DNA from: Sphingobacteriales bacterium
GTDB taxonomy: Bacteria > Bacteroidota > Bacteroidia > Chitinophagales > Chitinophagaceae
Reading direction: 5' to 3'
DNA: 64,000 nucleotides
Assembly: GCA_003963365.1 (NCBI GenBank)
Contig: RXJG01000001.1
Span: 519,352 to 583,351, forward strand
Positions 7,696-18,500 of the stretch are shown in pieces. Below the pieces are notes generated by a model. It ran no database searches. It was given only the letters and a program-made list of their open reading frames with translations, and was not told the origin of the DNA. The position numbers and the translations under genes are program-made. Within the stretch, counting starts at the first letter, position 1, and every line of letters starts with the position of its first letter.

Positions 7696-8027
7696 TTGTC
7701 TGTTATTTTAGAGTGTCGGTTGTTTGCGTACAACTCATAAATATACGAAAGTTAATTACTCAAACTTTCGCCAATCCAACTCAATAAGTATGATTTACGA
7801 AACCACAATCAGTTTGTTGTACTGTATTCCCAAACGTACAAGTGTGCGACGCAACCGCAGCTTAATAGCAGCACTTCAGCTAAGTACATAATTCTTCTTT
7901 TCTCATTTCATGTGTATAACCTTTTCTCCAATAAAAATTGCTCACATTTGCCGTTTTTCTGTGGATAAGTGGGTCAGTGGGAAATTGGGCTCATTCCGCT
8001 AAATTCGCAGCCGTGTAAATTGTGACT
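7696..8027. other. Intergenic stretch before parE
   Basis: 332 bp without a gene. It contains the second attC-like palindrome (7725-7822). From 7823 to 8027 I see no conserved site; CTCACATTTGCCG at 7941-7953 is a weak match to a Bacteroidota -7 box and could belong to the parE promoter. The divergent start points at both ends mean it must contain promoters for both the cassette gene and parE. Confidence 0.5.
7725..7822 (-). repeat. attC-like imperfect palindrome before the cassette gene
   Basis: TGCGTACAAC at 7725-7734 faces GTTGTAC at 7816-7822, a 98-bp imperfect palindrome with an internal stem CGAAAGTT/AACTTTCG (7746-7753 with 7763-7770). Its outer arm has the same seven bases as the site at 6872-6878. 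Together the two sites bracket the 6886-7695 gene as in an integron cassette array read on the minus strand. No integrase is in the window. Confidence 0.4.
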
Positions 8028-9938
8028 ATGGCTAAAGCAAAAGACCCGGAAAAAGACAGCAACCTGTTTGAGTACACCGAAGACTCGATTAAAACCCTTG
8101 AGTGGCGGGAGCATATTCGCCTGCGTCCCGGTATGTATATTGGTAAACTGGGCGACGGCAGCAGTGCCGATGATGGCATTTATGTATTACTAAAAGAAGT
8201 AATAGACAACTGTATTGATGAACATACCATGGGCTATGGTAAACAAATTGATGTTACCATTGAAAAAAATATTGTTACAGTTCGTGACTATGGACGTGGT
8301 ATTCCGCTGGGTAAAGTAGTGGATGTGGTGAGCAAGATCAACACCGGCGCCAAGTACGACAGTAAAGTGTTTCAGAAAGCAGTTGGTTTAAATGGTGTGG
8401 GTACCAAAGCAGTGAATGCATTGAGCAGTTCATTTAAAGTAACAGCTTTCAGGGATGGTAAAGAAAAAACTGCGGAGTTTGAAAAAGGGATTTTGATAAA
8501 AGAACACAAAGAAACTAAGAGCGGTGAGAGCAACGGTACACTAGTGACCTTTATTCCGGATGAGTCTGTTTTTAAGAATTTTCATTTCATACATGAATAT
8601 CTCGATAACCAGTTCTGGAATTATTGTTATCTCAATGCCGGACTGATCATCAATTTCAACGGTAAGAAATATGTTTCTAAAAATGGTTTGCTTGATTTAT
8701 TGCAGCGTAAAACCAATGCCGATGAAATCCGTTATCCCATTATTCATTTGCAGGGAGAGGATATTGAAGTGGCTCTCACTCACGAAAATCAATATGGAGA
8801 GGAATATTATTCATTTGTGAATGGGCAGTTTACCACACAGGGCGGTACACACCTGGCAGCATTCCGGGAAGCGTATGTAAAAACTATCCGTGATTTTTAT
8901 AAGAAAGATTATGATGCAGCGGATATACGAGGAAGTATCTGTGCAGCCATTTCAGTTCGGGTACAGGAACCGGTGTTTGAATCACAAACCAAAACAAAGT
9001 TGGGTTCACAAAATGTGTATGAAGGCGGACCAACGATGAAAAATTTTGTAAGTGATTTCTTAGCCCGTGACCTGGATTTGTACTTACATAAAAATCCAAC
9101 CGTAGCAGATGCGTTAAAAAAACGTATTGAGCAAAACGAAAGGGAACGTAAAGAATTGGCAGGTATTAAAAAACTGGCAAACGAAAGAGCCAAAAAAGCT
9201 AACCTTCATAATAAGAAACTCCGTGACTGCCGTTATCATTACAACGATGAACCAACGGGCAAGGAGAAAGATACTATTATAGAAAAAGCAAAGGAGAGCA
9301 CCATTTTTATTACCGAGGGTGACAGTGCCAGTGGCAGTATTACCAAAGCCCGTAATGTGGAAACACAGGCAGTATTTAGTCTGCGTGGTAAACCACTTAA
9401 CAGTTTTGGGTTGACAAAGAAAGTGGTGTACGAAAATGAAGAGTTCAACTTATTGCAACATGCATTGAATATTGAAGAAGGGTATGAGGGCTTGCGTTAT
9501 AATAATATTGTAATTGCCACCGATGCGGATGTGGATGGTATGCATATTCGTTTGCTGCTGATGACTTTCTTCCTGCAGTTCTTTCCTGATCTGGTGAAGA
9601 ACGGGCATGTGTACATTTTGCAAACGCCATTGTTCCGTGTAAGGGATAAGAAGGAAACTTTTTATTGTTATGATGAAAAGGAAAAACAGGAAGCTATTAA
9701 AAAGTTAGGTGCTAAACCTGAGATAACACGATTTAAAGGATTGGGAGAAATCAGCCCGGAAGAATTTGCACGGTTTATTAGCGTAGAAATGAAATTAGAC
9801 CCGGTGATGTTATTACCAGAAATGCATATTCAGCAATTACTGGAATATTATATGGGTAAGAATACACCAGAACGGCAGGATTTTATTATTGATAATTTGA
9901 AAGTGGAACTGGATTTGGTGGAAGAAGTGATTAAGTAA
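8028..9938 (+). CDS. parE: DNA topoisomerase IV subunit B
   Basis: 636 residues from the ATG at 8028; a GTG two codons earlier (8022) is also possible but the ATG gives the usual MAKxK start. GHKL ATPase motifs: [10 protein letters not shown] near residue 60, DYGRGIP near 90 and [11 protein letters not shown] near 125. The TOPRIM motifs are TEGDSASGS near residue 428 and [10 protein letters not shown] near 500. With ParC it forms the A2B2 type II topoisomerase that decatenates daughter chromosomes. parC follows after one intervening gene in the same direction. The TOPRIM variant EGDSASGS rather than EGDSAGGS is typical for Bacteroidota topoisomerase IV. Confidence 0.93.
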   Translation: MAKAKDPEKDSNLFEYTEDSIKTLEWREHIRLRPGMYIGKLGDGSSADDGIYVLLKEVIDNCIDEHTMGYGKQIDVTIEKNIVTVRDYGRGIPLGKVVDVVSKINTGAKYDSKVFQKAVGLNGVGTKAVNALSSSFKVTAFRDGKEKTAEFEKGILIKEHKETKSGESNGTLVTFIPDESVFKNFHFIHEYLDNQFWNYCYLNAGLIINFNGKKYVSKNGLLDLLQRKTNADEIRYPIIHLQGEDIEVALTHENQYGEEYYSFVNGQFTTQGGTHLAAFREAYVKTIRDFYKKDYDAADIRGSICAAISVRVQEPVFESQTKTKLGSQNVYEGGPTMKNFVSDFLARDLDLYLHKNPTVADALKKRIEQNERERKELAGIKKLANERAKKANLHNKKLRDCRYHYNDEPTGKEKDTIIEKAKESTIFITEGDSASGSITKARNVETQAVFSLRGKPLNSFGLTKKVVYENEEFNLLQHALNIEEGYEGLRYNNIVIATDADVDGMHIRLLLMTFFLQFFPDLVKNGHVYILQTPLFRVRDKKETFYCYDEKEKQEAIKKLGAKPEITRFKGLGEISPEEFARFISVEMKLDPVMLLPEMHIQQLLEYYMGKNTPERQDFIIDNLKVELDLVEEVIK

Positions 9939-9976
9939 GTTAAAATATGCTGACATAAAATTTTAATATTCTATTG

Positions 9977-10062
9977 TGCCCCTTGTGAAAACACTTTGTG
10001 CTCTTAGTGGTAAAGTTTTTTCAACCACAAAGGGCACTGAGAAGGCACAAAGAACACAAAGA
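9977..10062. repeat. Interspersed inverted repeat (TTTGTG-type element)
   Basis: The left part CCCTTGTGAAAACACTTTGTGC-CTTAGTGGT (9977-10011) and the right part, ACCACAAAGGGCACTGAGAAGG followed by CACAAAGAACACAAAG (10024-10062), are imperfect inverted copies of each other around a T-rich centre. Elements built of CTTTGTG and CTTAGTG words recur in many genomes of this group. It lies between parE and the DUF1835 gene and lies inside the spurious 5' extension of that ORF, so it helps to fix the DUF1835 start at 10079. Confidence 0.6.
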
Positions 10063-10078
10063 AAATTATATAAAAGTT

Positions 10079-10915
10079 ATGATTCATATAGTTTTTAATG
10101 AAGCGGATGTAAAAGTTTTACAGGAAGCGATTGGATTAGATGAAACGATGCAGGGTGAAGTACTGCAGGTGAAAGATGAATATGCAGTTGGACCGATTGC
10201 CAATATTTATGCAGAAGAAGGAATTGAAACAAGAAAGCAATGGTGGAGAGAGGTGTTGGCCGGAGGGGATTATGCCGGTAAGGTTGATACGGATGAAGTG
10301 GATGATATTAAGCTGGTGAATGAATTAAAGGCAAAGCTTACTGAGAATGCTGATGAGATACTTTGGATTTGGGCGGCTCAGAACAAGCATGATGTGAGCG
10401 GTTATTACTGGCTGATGAGCCAGTTGAAAGATTTCCAGGGCAGCGTATTTATTCTTTATCTCAACAATCTTCCGTTCATTAATGAGAAAGGAAATATCTT
10501 TTATCCTGAGTGGTTGCATACCATTCCGGCAAAAGAGTTTTTGAAAGCGAGGAAACTGGCCAGAGAAATTACCTTAAGTGAATTTGAAGTAGATCCTGAC
10601 ATCTGGCAAAAACTCTGTGAAGAAAATAAAGGCGTTCGTTTACTGGAAGGAGGAAAGAAATTAGTGCAGGAAGATTATGATTTCTATGATGGTGAGTTAA
10701 AGAGATACATTACAGGTGATTGGCAAAAGGCCAGCAAGATCATTCATAACTTTTTGCATAAAGCAAAACATACCACAGGCGATGCTTATTTATTATGGAG
10801 ATTAAAGGGAATGATCAGCGAAGGTGTATTTGATGTGCAGGGAGAAGTGGCCAGGATGAAGGATTTTGAACTGAAGCAAAAAGCAAAACAGGAAGAAAGT
10901 ATCAATGCTGAATGA
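10079..10915 (+). CDS. DUF1835 domain protein between parE and parC
   Basis: 278 residues from the ATG at 10079 (an upstream in-frame start at 9998 would put repeat DNA into the protein). Begins MIHIVFNEADVKVLQEAIG and continues with GEVLQVKDEYAVGPI, the pattern of DUF1835, whose function is unknown; a C-terminal helical region is lysine-rich. No catalytic motif stands out. It lies in the same direction as parE (140 bp downstream) and parC (65 bp upstream of it), which suggests co-transcription. The link with topoisomerase IV could be simple chromosomal proximity. Confidence 0.8.
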   Translation: MIHIVFNEADVKVLQEAIGLDETMQGEVLQVKDEYAVGPIANIYAEEGIETRKQWWREVLAGGDYAGKVDTDEVDDIKLVNELKAKLTENADEILWIWAAQNKHDVSGYYWLMSQLKDFQGSVFILYLNNLPFINEKGNIFYPEWLHTIPAKEFLKARKLAREITLSEFEVDPDIWQKLCEENKGVRLLEGGKKLVQEDYDFYDGELKRYITGDWQKASKIIHNFLHKAKHTTGDAYLLWRLKGMISEGVFDVQGEVARMKDFELKQKAKQEESINAE

Positions 10916-10924
10916 TGAATTTTA

Positions 10925-10952
10925 AATGTTGAATGAATAATAATTCAACATT
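10925..10952 (+). repeat. Hairpin between the DUF1835 gene and parC
   Basis: AATGTTGAAT (10925-10934) and ATTCAACATT (10943-10952) form a perfect 10-bp stem with an 8-nt loop, 28 bp upstream of parC. No T-run follows, so it is probably a processing or stability element, or one of the AT-rich interspersed repeats made of TTGAATGTTG words, rather than a terminator. Confidence 0.45.
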
Positions 10953-10980
10953 CATCATTTGACATTCAAAATAATTTTTA

Positions 10981-13500
10981 ATGAGTGCAGCTAAAAATAA
11001 ACTAAAAGATTTATTAGAGAATGAAGGAGGAATCCAGGGCCAGTACAAAACATGGTTTTTGGACTATGCTTCCTATGTAATATTGGAACGTGCCGTACCA
11101 GCAGTGGAAGATGGTTTAAAGCCGGTACAACGCCGTATTCTTCATGCGATGAAGGAGATGGATGATGGCCGTTTTAATAAAGTGGCAAACATTATTGGTC
11201 AATCCATGCAGTATCACCCGCATGGTGATGCCAGTATTGGGGATGCGCTGGTGAATATGGGTCAAAAAGATTTGCTGATTGAAACACAGGGTAACTGGGG
11301 TGATGTTCGTACTGGTGATGATGCAGCCGCTCCACGTTATATTGAAGCAAGACTTAGCAAGTTTGCGTTAGATGTTGCCTTCAACAATAAAACCACCGAG
11401 TGGGCTTTAAGTTATGACGGCCGTAAGAACGAACCGGTGACATTGCCTATGAAGTTTCCTTTGCTGCTGGCACAGGGAGCAGAAGGTATTGCGGTTGGCC
11501 TGGCCACAAAAATTCTCCCACATAATTTTTGCGAACTGATAGAAGCCTCCATAAAATATTTGCGTGGTAAACGCTTTGAACTCATTCCCGATTTTCAAAC
11601 TGGTGGAATGATTGATGCCACCAATTATAATGATGGCAAACGTGGTGGTAAGGTAAGAGTAAGAGTGCATATTGAAGAGGTGGATAAGAAAACATTGCTG
11701 ATCAAAGATGTACCATATGGAGTTACTACTTCCTCATTGATTGATTCTATTATCAAAGCCAATGACCAGGGAAAAATAAAAATCAAAAAAGTAACGGATA
11801 ATACAGCTAAGGATGTAGAAATTCAAATTGATTTGGCACCGGGTATTTCCCCGGATATTACGATTGACGCATTATATGCCTTTACTGATTGTGAAGTGTC
11901 CATTTCACCCAATGCCTGTGTAATTGTAGAACAAAAACCCCAGTTTATCGGTGTGGCAGAATTGCTTAAACTTTCTGCTGATCAAACTAAAGAATTGCTG
12001 AAGAAAGAACTGGAGATCAAGCTGGCTGAGTTACAGGAAAAATGGCATTACACTTCTTTAGAAAAAATATTTTTTGAAGAAAAGATATACAAAGAGCTGG
12101 AGAAGAAACATGCTACCTGGGATAAAGTAATTGAAGCAATAGGAGATGCGTTTAAACCATTCCGTAAACAGTTGAGGAGAGATATTACCAGGGAAGATAT
12201 TATTAAGCTGACGGAAAAACCTGTTCGCCGTATCTATCGTTTGGATATCGATGAACTGAATGAGCAAATCAAAGGACTGGAGGCGGACATTAAACAGGTG
12301 AAACATGATTTGGCTAACCTCGTTGATTTTGCTGTAGCGTATTATGAAAACTTACTGAAGAAATATGGCAAAGGCCGTGAACGTAAGACAGAAATCAAAC
12401 TGTTTGAAACCGTTCAGGCTAAAGCAGTGGCTATAGCCAATACTAAGTTGTATGTAAACCGGGAGGATGGTTTTGTTGGCACCTCATTAAAGAAAGATGA
12501 GTTTGTTGCTGATTGTTCTGATTTGGACGATGTGATTGTGTTTACCAAACGTGGTATTATGAAAGTAGTGAAGGTGCAGGACAAAGCATATATTGGTAAG
12601 GACATTTTACATGTAGCCATATTTCAGAAGAACGATGAACGCACTACCTACAATATGATTTATGTAGATGGGAAAACCGGTGTGAGTTATGCCAAACGTT
12701 TTAATGTAACGGGGGTAACAAGAGAAAAAGAATATGATTTAACGAAAGGTGATGATAAGAGTAAAGTTCATTACTTCACGGCTAATCCAAATGGTGAAGC
12801 AGAAGTAGTGAAGATAAATTTAAGTCCGAGCTCCAGTGCCAGAAATAAAGAACTGGAATTTTATTTTGAATCACTGGAGATAAAAGGCCGCAGCAGTATG
12901 GGTAACCAGGTAACGAAATACCCAATTAAATCTGTTAAGTTAAAAGAAGCTGGCAAATCAACTTTAAGCGGACGTAAACTATGGTTTGATGACCAGTTTG
13001 GAAGATTAAATACCGAAGAGAAAGGTCAGTACCTCGGAAGCTTCCAGCCGGAAGAACAAATACTGGTGGTTTACCGTGATGGTAACTATGAAATTACTGA
13101 CCAGGAGTTAACACAAAAGTTAGACCCCGAAAATGTCATCTTCATTGAAAAATTTAACCCGGAGAAAATTATTACGGCTGTTTACTTAGATAATGACAAA
13201 TACCAGTACAACGTAAAACGCTTCAGGATTGAAACAACAACGTTGAAGAATAAATTCTTCTTTATTAAAGAAGGGGAAGGTAATTATGTAGAAACGGTAA
13301 CTACAGCAGAAGAACCTATATTGGCGATGCAAAGTGGCAGAGGTGCACAGATAAGAAGAGCTAAGATTAAAATTGCAAAGGTAGCCGAAGTAATGGGATG
13401 GAAAGCCGTAGGAGCTAAGCTGGCTGATTATAATAAGAGTATTGAGATGGAATGGCAAAATCCGAAGGAAGAAGATAAGCAGGGTGAGTTGTTTGAATAA
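10981..13500 (+). CDS. parC: DNA topoisomerase IV subunit A
   Basis: 839 residues. The breakage-reunion domain shows DYASYVILERAVP, DGLKPVQRRILHAM, the helix motif YHPHGDASIGDALVNM, GNWGD and the catalytic Tyr in APRYIEARLS near residue 120. A coiled-coil portion follows (about 340-460) and then a beta-propeller-like C-terminal domain. No GyrA box (QRRGGKG) is visible, which favours topoisomerase IV over gyrase. It completes the set begun by parE. The gene is followed by a shared terminator at 13668. Confidence 0.93.
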   Translation: MSAAKNKLKDLLENEGGIQGQYKTWFLDYASYVILERAVPAVEDGLKPVQRRILHAMKEMDDGRFNKVANIIGQSMQYHPHGDASIGDALVNMGQKDLLIETQGNWGDVRTGDDAAAPRYIEARLSKFALDVAFNNKTTEWALSYDGRKNEPVTLPMKFPLLLAQGAEGIAVGLATKILPHNFCELIEASIKYLRGKRFELIPDFQTGGMIDATNYNDGKRGGKVRVRVHIEEVDKKTLLIKDVPYGVTTSSLIDSIIKANDQGKIKIKKVTDNTAKDVEIQIDLAPGISPDITIDALYAFTDCEVSISPNACVIVEQKPQFIGVAELLKLSADQTKELLKKELEIKLAELQEKWHYTSLEKIFFEEKIYKELEKKHATWDKVIEAIGDAFKPFRKQLRRDITREDIIKLTEKPVRRIYRLDIDELNEQIKGLEADIKQVKHDLANLVDFAVAYYENLLKKYGKGRERKTEIKLFETVQAKAVAIANTKLYVNREDGFVGTSLKKDEFVADCSDLDDVIVFTKRGIMKVVKVQDKAYIGKDILHVAIFQKNDERTTYNMIYVDGKTGVSYAKRFNVTGVTREKEYDLTKGDDKSKVHYFTANPNGEAEVVKINLSPSSSARNKELEFYFESLEIKGRSSMGNQVTKYPIKSVKLKEAGKSTLSGRKLWFDDQFGRLNTEEKGQYLGSFQPEEQILVVYRDGNYEITDQELTQKLDPENVIFIEKFNPEKIITAVYLDNDKYQYNVKRFRIETTTLKNKFFFIKEGEGNYVETVTTAEEPILAMQSGRGAQIRRAKIKIAKVAEVMGWKAVGAKLADYNKSIEMEWQNPKEEDKQGELFE

Positions 13501-13613
13501 CCCGCTGCTACTTGCAATGCAGATGAAAGGATTGCGACGCAACAGTTGATGCCATGAAATACATTAGCTGGTATCATCATTTTATTCTGGTTCAACTACG
13601 CAACAACTCATCA

Positions 13614-13647
13614 GCAGATTGCCACGTCGTTCCTCCCCGCAATGACG
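13614..13647 (-). repeat. REP-like interspersed arm
   Basis: Read on the minus strand this is CGTCATTGCGGGGAGGAACG followed by ACGTGGCAATCTGC, the same family of arm as at 6388-6414. It sits in the 210-bp gap after parC. The 83-codon frame that runs across it (13554-13805) has no coding character. Confidence 0.65.
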
Positions 13648-13667
13648 AACAAGAGATTAAAATAAAA

Positions 13668-13698
13668 AATCCCGCCAGTTGGCGGGATTACTTTTTTG
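13668..13698. terminator. Bidirectional terminator shared by parC and trxA
   Basis: AATCCCGCC-AGTT-GGCGGGATT (13668-13689) with a T6 run to the right and an A6 run to the left. It lies between the convergent ends of parC and trxA and can stop transcription from both sides. Confidence 0.88.
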
Positions 13699-13710
13699 AT
13701 AAGTGCATAA

Positions 13711-14028
13711 TTAAATATGAGCTTCAATCTTTTTTACAAAATTTGCTTTGGGTTGTGCACCTACTAATTTATCAACCACTTTGCCCCCTTTTACAAAAAG
13801 GATAGCCGGAATAGAAGTAATACCATAATTAATGCTGAGCTGCGGGTTATGGTCAACATTTACTTTACCTACGTTAACCTTTCCATCATATTCTTTGCTC
13901 AGTTCTTCAATAACAGGCCCGATTGCACGGCAGGGACCGCACCACTCAGCCCAAAAATCGATAACGGTTAATTTATCTGAAGCGATTACTTCTGTTTGAA
14001 AATTACCATCTGTGAATTCTTTTGCCAT
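13711..14028 (-). CDS. trxA: Thioredoxin
   Basis: 105 residues, the standard length. Active site WCGPC near residue 30 in the context [16 protein letters not shown], and the cis-proline loop TSIPAILF near residue 72. A cytoplasmic disulfide reductase that keeps ribonucleotide reductase, peroxiredoxins and other enzymes reduced. A promoter-like TAAATTTG box lies 45 bp upstream. Confidence 0.97.
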   Translation of the reverse strand: MAKEFTDGNFQTEVIASDKLTVIDFWAEWCGPCRAIGPVIEELSKEYDGKVNVGKVNVDHNPQLSINYGITSIPAILFVKGGKVVDKLVGAQPKANFVKKIEAHI

Positions 14029-14072
14029 AGTTTTATTTTACTTTTTTTGTTTTCAAGTTTGGTATAGAAATG

Positions 14073-14080
14073 CAAATTTA
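14073..14080 (-). promoter_or_regulatory. Putative -7 box of trxA
   Basis: TAAATTTG on the minus strand fits the Bacteroidota -7 consensus TAnnTTTG and lies 45 bp before the trxA ATG. No clear TTG -33 element is seen, so this is a weak to moderate prediction. Confidence 0.4.
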
Positions 14081-14147
14081 AGCCCAATCAGGTTAAAATG
14101 ATGTTATGACATTTTCCACAGTATGTTTACATCCCTAAATTGGTAAG

Positions 14148-15395
14148 CTAACCGACATTAGTTGCCAATTGGTCAGCAGCAGACTGCATTTTCTTCATGG
14201 GTTGCCAGCGAAAAAAAGTAAGTGATCGCCATAGCCATTCCACCGGCCCATAGTTATAACGGCTTAGCCACCAGCGGGCAAAGATTGCCTGGATAACATA
14301 TACTGCAAACCCAATTAAAATATTTACAGCCGGGCTGGTTTTTAAAAACAATCCTAATCCAAAATGATAAAATAATAAAACACCAAATAAGGTTTGTGAA
14401 ACATAACTGGTTAATGCCATTTTACCTACATAAGACAAAGGGAATAACCATTTCTGCCAGCGAACACGATACATGAGCATGGTTAAACCGGAAAGGTAGA
14501 AAATTGTTAAAAGGCTGTTACCCACATCAAAAAGTGCAGAGAATAGAAAGTTGATGTAAGGGTTATTTTCCAATCCAAGTTTTAATGCCTGGTTAAGTGC
14601 AAACAGTGCAATGCTGAACAGGATGATTCCTAATGTGATAAAGCCGCTTTTTTTGCAGATGCGTTTGATGATTGGTTTCGCTTCGTTCAAATTTTCAAAC
14701 CATTTTTTTCTTCCGGCATAAGTACCCAGCATAAAGAAACCAAGGGTGATATAAATTCTTCCACTGTTGAACTGAAAAGCAAATTTTGTTGATAAACCCT
14801 GCCAGTTATTTTTAACCATGTCAATAAAAGAACCTCCTTTAATAACATCATAATATCGTTGTGCATCTTCATCCACAGGTGGAGGTGTATTGCCAGCCGG
14901 TGGTTTTTGTGTGAAATAATGAATAACATCTATTATTCTGGCCGGAAGATTAAAGATGAGTAATAAAGCTATGATGAGTAACCAGCGGTTGCTGATATTT
15001 CTTGCAAACAACAGGATAAACCCCAGCGGAACGTAGATAGAAAGAATATCGCCTCTCCATAAGGCATGATGTATTAAACCGATAAAACCGAGAATCGCTA
15101 ACCGCCATGCATACCGCCACACAAAACTGTCTTCCTTTTTTTGCAGGCTTTGCATTTGCAAAAAGAAACTTAACCCAAAAAGGAACGAAAAGAAAGTAAA
15201 GAACTTTCCAAAAACAAAGATGCCGTTAATAATACTTACTGCCTGGCTGCCTGCATCACTATACATTTGGTAAGCCTGCTGCGGTAACCCTGCCCCGGTA
15301 TACCAATAAATAAAATGGGCGAAAATAATTCCTAATAAAGCGAAGCCCCGAAGGGCATCCACGGTAACGATTCTGCTGGTAGTTTGTGCCTTCAT
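14148..15395 (-). CDS. DUF418 family membrane protein (YeiB-like)
   Basis: 415 residues with about ten hydrophobic helices. Opens with the family signature VDALRGFALLGIIFAH and has KFFTFFSFLFGLSFF in helix 2-3; the C-terminal third corresponds to DUF418 (GKMALTSYVSQTLFG, then YGPVEWLWRSLTF). Related proteins belong to the acyltransferase-3/HGSNAT-like superfamily of membrane acyltransferases, but the substrate is unknown. Stands alone between trxA and dnaE. Confidence 0.88.
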   Translation of the reverse strand: MKAQTTSRIVTVDALRGFALLGIIFAHFIYWYTGAGLPQQAYQMYSDAGSQAVSIINGIFVFGKFFTFFSFLFGLSFFLQMQSLQKKEDSFVWRYAWRLAILGFIGLIHHALWRGDILSIYVPLGFILLFARNISNRWLLIIALLLIFNLPARIIDVIHYFTQKPPAGNTPPPVDEDAQRYYDVIKGGSFIDMVKNNWQGLSTKFAFQFNSGRIYITLGFFMLGTYAGRKKWFENLNEAKPIIKRICKKSGFITLGIILFSIALFALNQALKLGLENNPYINFLFSALFDVGNSLLTIFYLSGLTMLMYRVRWQKWLFPLSYVGKMALTSYVSQTLFGVLLFYHFGLGLFLKTSPAVNILIGFAVYVIQAIFARWWLSRYNYGPVEWLWRSLTFFRWQPMKKMQSAADQLATNVG

Positions 15396-15517
15396 GGTTT
15401 AACTTTTACGCAAAGCTGCTGGTAAAAGTTACTGCAAAGGAGCTTATGGCGACGAACCGTTTATATAAAAGGACAAACTATGCTATTAAACAATCAGATA
15501 ATTTGACAATTGGTTGT

Positions 15518-18500
15518 CTAGGTGGTCACTACATTCACTTCCATATCTGCATTATTAAGCAGGTAGTCAGATAACTCATCATTCATTTCAATTCCCTTTT
15601 CAACGGAGTAGAGGGTGATCTTGTGTTTGGCTTTTGAATCGGTGATATTAAACTTCAATCCTGTTTTGCCCGGATGACGTTTAATATTTTTTTCCATGAA
15701 GTTTATCATCTCGCTTGTTACCATCATGGGATGAATTTCTAACTGCACCTGTTTGGTCATGGTTCGTTTGATGGTTTCTAATAAGCAAACACTGTTTACT
15801 TTAAATTCAAAATCTTTTTCGTTGTTCCATCTTGTTTTAAAACTTCCGGAAACAAATAATACATTGCCCGGTTGAAAATGGTCTTTAAACTTTACATAAT
15901 CTTCGCCAAACAAGGGTATTTCCATTTTACCGCTATAATCTTCGATTGCAAAAATGCCAAACTGTTTTCCATTGCGGCTGATACGGTGTTGTGCATCAGA
16001 AACCAATCCTGCCAAACGGAACTGACGGAAAGGATTAGCATGAGTTAATACGGCTTCTTTAAACTCGTTGAAATTGGCGATAGTGGTAATACCATAATAC
16101 GTCATTTCAAATTTAAAATTATCCAGCGGATGACCACTGATGAAGATGCCCATCACTTCTTTTTCATGGTCTAATATTTCCGTTAAAGACCATGGCATAC
16201 AATCCGGCAATCGGGGAGGGGTAATTTCAGGCATCTGCATATCGCCAAATAAAGTGTTGGCTGTTGAATTTGCCTGTGTATGAAATACGTTTCCAAATTT
16301 TATTACTCTTTCCAAACCCGTAACTGTGTCGCCATCGGGTTTATAAAAATATTGTGCCCGGTGAAATTGTGTAAAGCAATCAAATGCACCGGCATACACC
16401 AAACTTTCCAATGTTTTTTTATTGACAGAACGCTGGCTGACTCTTTTAATTAAATCAAATATTGTTGTATAAGGCCCTTTCTTTAGTCTTTCTTCAATAA
16501 TGCTTTCAATGGCAGCTTCACCCACACCTTTTAACCCACCTAATCCAAAACGGATTTCGCCTTTTTTATTTACCGCAAATCCTTTTAATGACTCATTGAT
16601 GTCGGGCCCCAACACTTTTAGCCCCATACGGCGGCATTCTTCCATGAAAAAAGTAATTTTTTCAAGGGCTCCTGCATTGTTGAGTACCGCCGCCATATAC
16701 TCACTGGGATAGTGTGCTTTTAAATAAGCTGTTTGATATGCCACATATGCATAACAGGTAGAGTGTGATTTATTGAATGCATATTGGGCAAATGCTTCCC
16801 AATCCGTCCATATTTTTTCTAAAACATCCGCGGGGTGATTTTTTGCGGTGGCGCCATCAATGAATTGTTTCTTCATTTTATCCAGCACCGCTTTCTGTTT
16901 TTTACCCATCGCTTTACGTAACACATCCGCATCGCCTTTACTAAAACCGGCAAGTTTTTGGCTCAGCAGCATCACCTGCTCCTGGTACACCGTTATACCA
17001 TACGTTTCTTCCAGGAATTCCTGCATATCGGGTAAGTCGTAGGTGATGGGTTCACGTCCATGCTTACGGTCAATAAAGTTGGGAATGTATGCCAACGGGC
17101 CGGGCCGGTACAATGCGTTCATCGCAATTAAATCATCAAAACGGTCGGGCTTTAACTCACGCAGGTATTTTTGCATACCGGCACTTTCAAACTGGAATGT
17201 ACCATTTGTTTCGCCACGTTGATAAAGATGAAATGTTTTTTCATCATCCAATGGAATGGCATCAATATCTATTTCAATACCATGATTGAATTTGATTAGC
17301 TCCAGTGCATTTTTAATGATGGTGAGAGTTTTCAAACCCAGGAAGTCCATCTTTATTACACCTGCTTCTTCAATAATATTCCCTTCAATTTGTGTAACCC
17401 ACAAATCAGAATCTTTGGCAGTAGCAACCGGAATTAATTCCGTTAAATCTTTTGGAGCGATGATGATTCCTGCTGCATGGATACCTGTATTGCGAACAGA
17501 ACCTTCCAATATCTCAGCTTCATGCAATACTTTACTTTCTAATGAATCATTGTTATATATCTCACGAATTTTTCTTACCAGTTCTAAATCATCAGGACCA
17601 AGACCATCTCTTTCCGCTAATGATTTCTCACCTTCTTTTGCATTTAAAGGTGCATGTAACACCCTTCTTAATTCTATACCGGGTCGTTCAGGAACTAATT
17701 TGGCCAGCGCATTTGATTCAGGCAACGGTAAGTCCATTACACGGGCTACATCTTTAATACTCATCTTTGCCGCCATGGTACCGTAGGTGATAATTTGCGC
17801 CACCTGGTTCTTACCATATTTGTCTACTACATAATCAATCACTTTCTGACGACCTTCGTCATCAAAGTCCGTATCAATATCTGGCATTGACTTACGGTCG
17901 GGGTTAAGAAAACGCTCAAACAGCAGGTTGTATTTAATCGGATCGATGTTAGTAATACCAATACAATAAGCCACCACCGAACCGGCTGCAGAACCACGAC
18001 CGGGACCAATATAAACACCTTTATCCCTGCCTGCTTTTATAAAATCACTTACAATTAAGAAGTAACCGGCAAAACCCATTGTTTTAACGGTGAATAATTC
18101 AAAGTTGATCCGCTCTTCTAATTCAGGGGTAATTTCATTGTAGCGTTTATGCGCACCTTCCCATGTTATATGTTTCAGATATTCCCATTGATTCAAATTA
18201 GCATCACTGTGAATTTGAAATTCTTTTGGAATAGGGAAGGCGGGCAGAAGAATATCTCTTTTTAAATCGAGCAAATCAACTTTATCAACGATTTCATTTG
18301 TATTATCAATTGCTTCGGGTAAATCATCAAACACAACGCTCATTTCCTTTGTCGTTTTAAAATAAAACTGGTCGTTAGGAAAACCGAAGCGTTTGTTTTT
18401 TACATGTATATCATCATCACTGAATTCCCGCAGGGCGGGAGTAGATAGTTTTTCACCGGTGTTGATGCAAAGCAAAATATCATGGGCATTAAAATCTGTC

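Noticed and set aside
9998..10078. Upstream extension of the DUF1835 protein
   Set aside because: The extra 27 codons read through an interspersed inverted repeat; the family begins at the ATG at 10079.
13554..13805. 83-codon frame between parC and trxA
   Set aside because: Crosses a REP-like arm, the shared terminator and the antisense of trxA.
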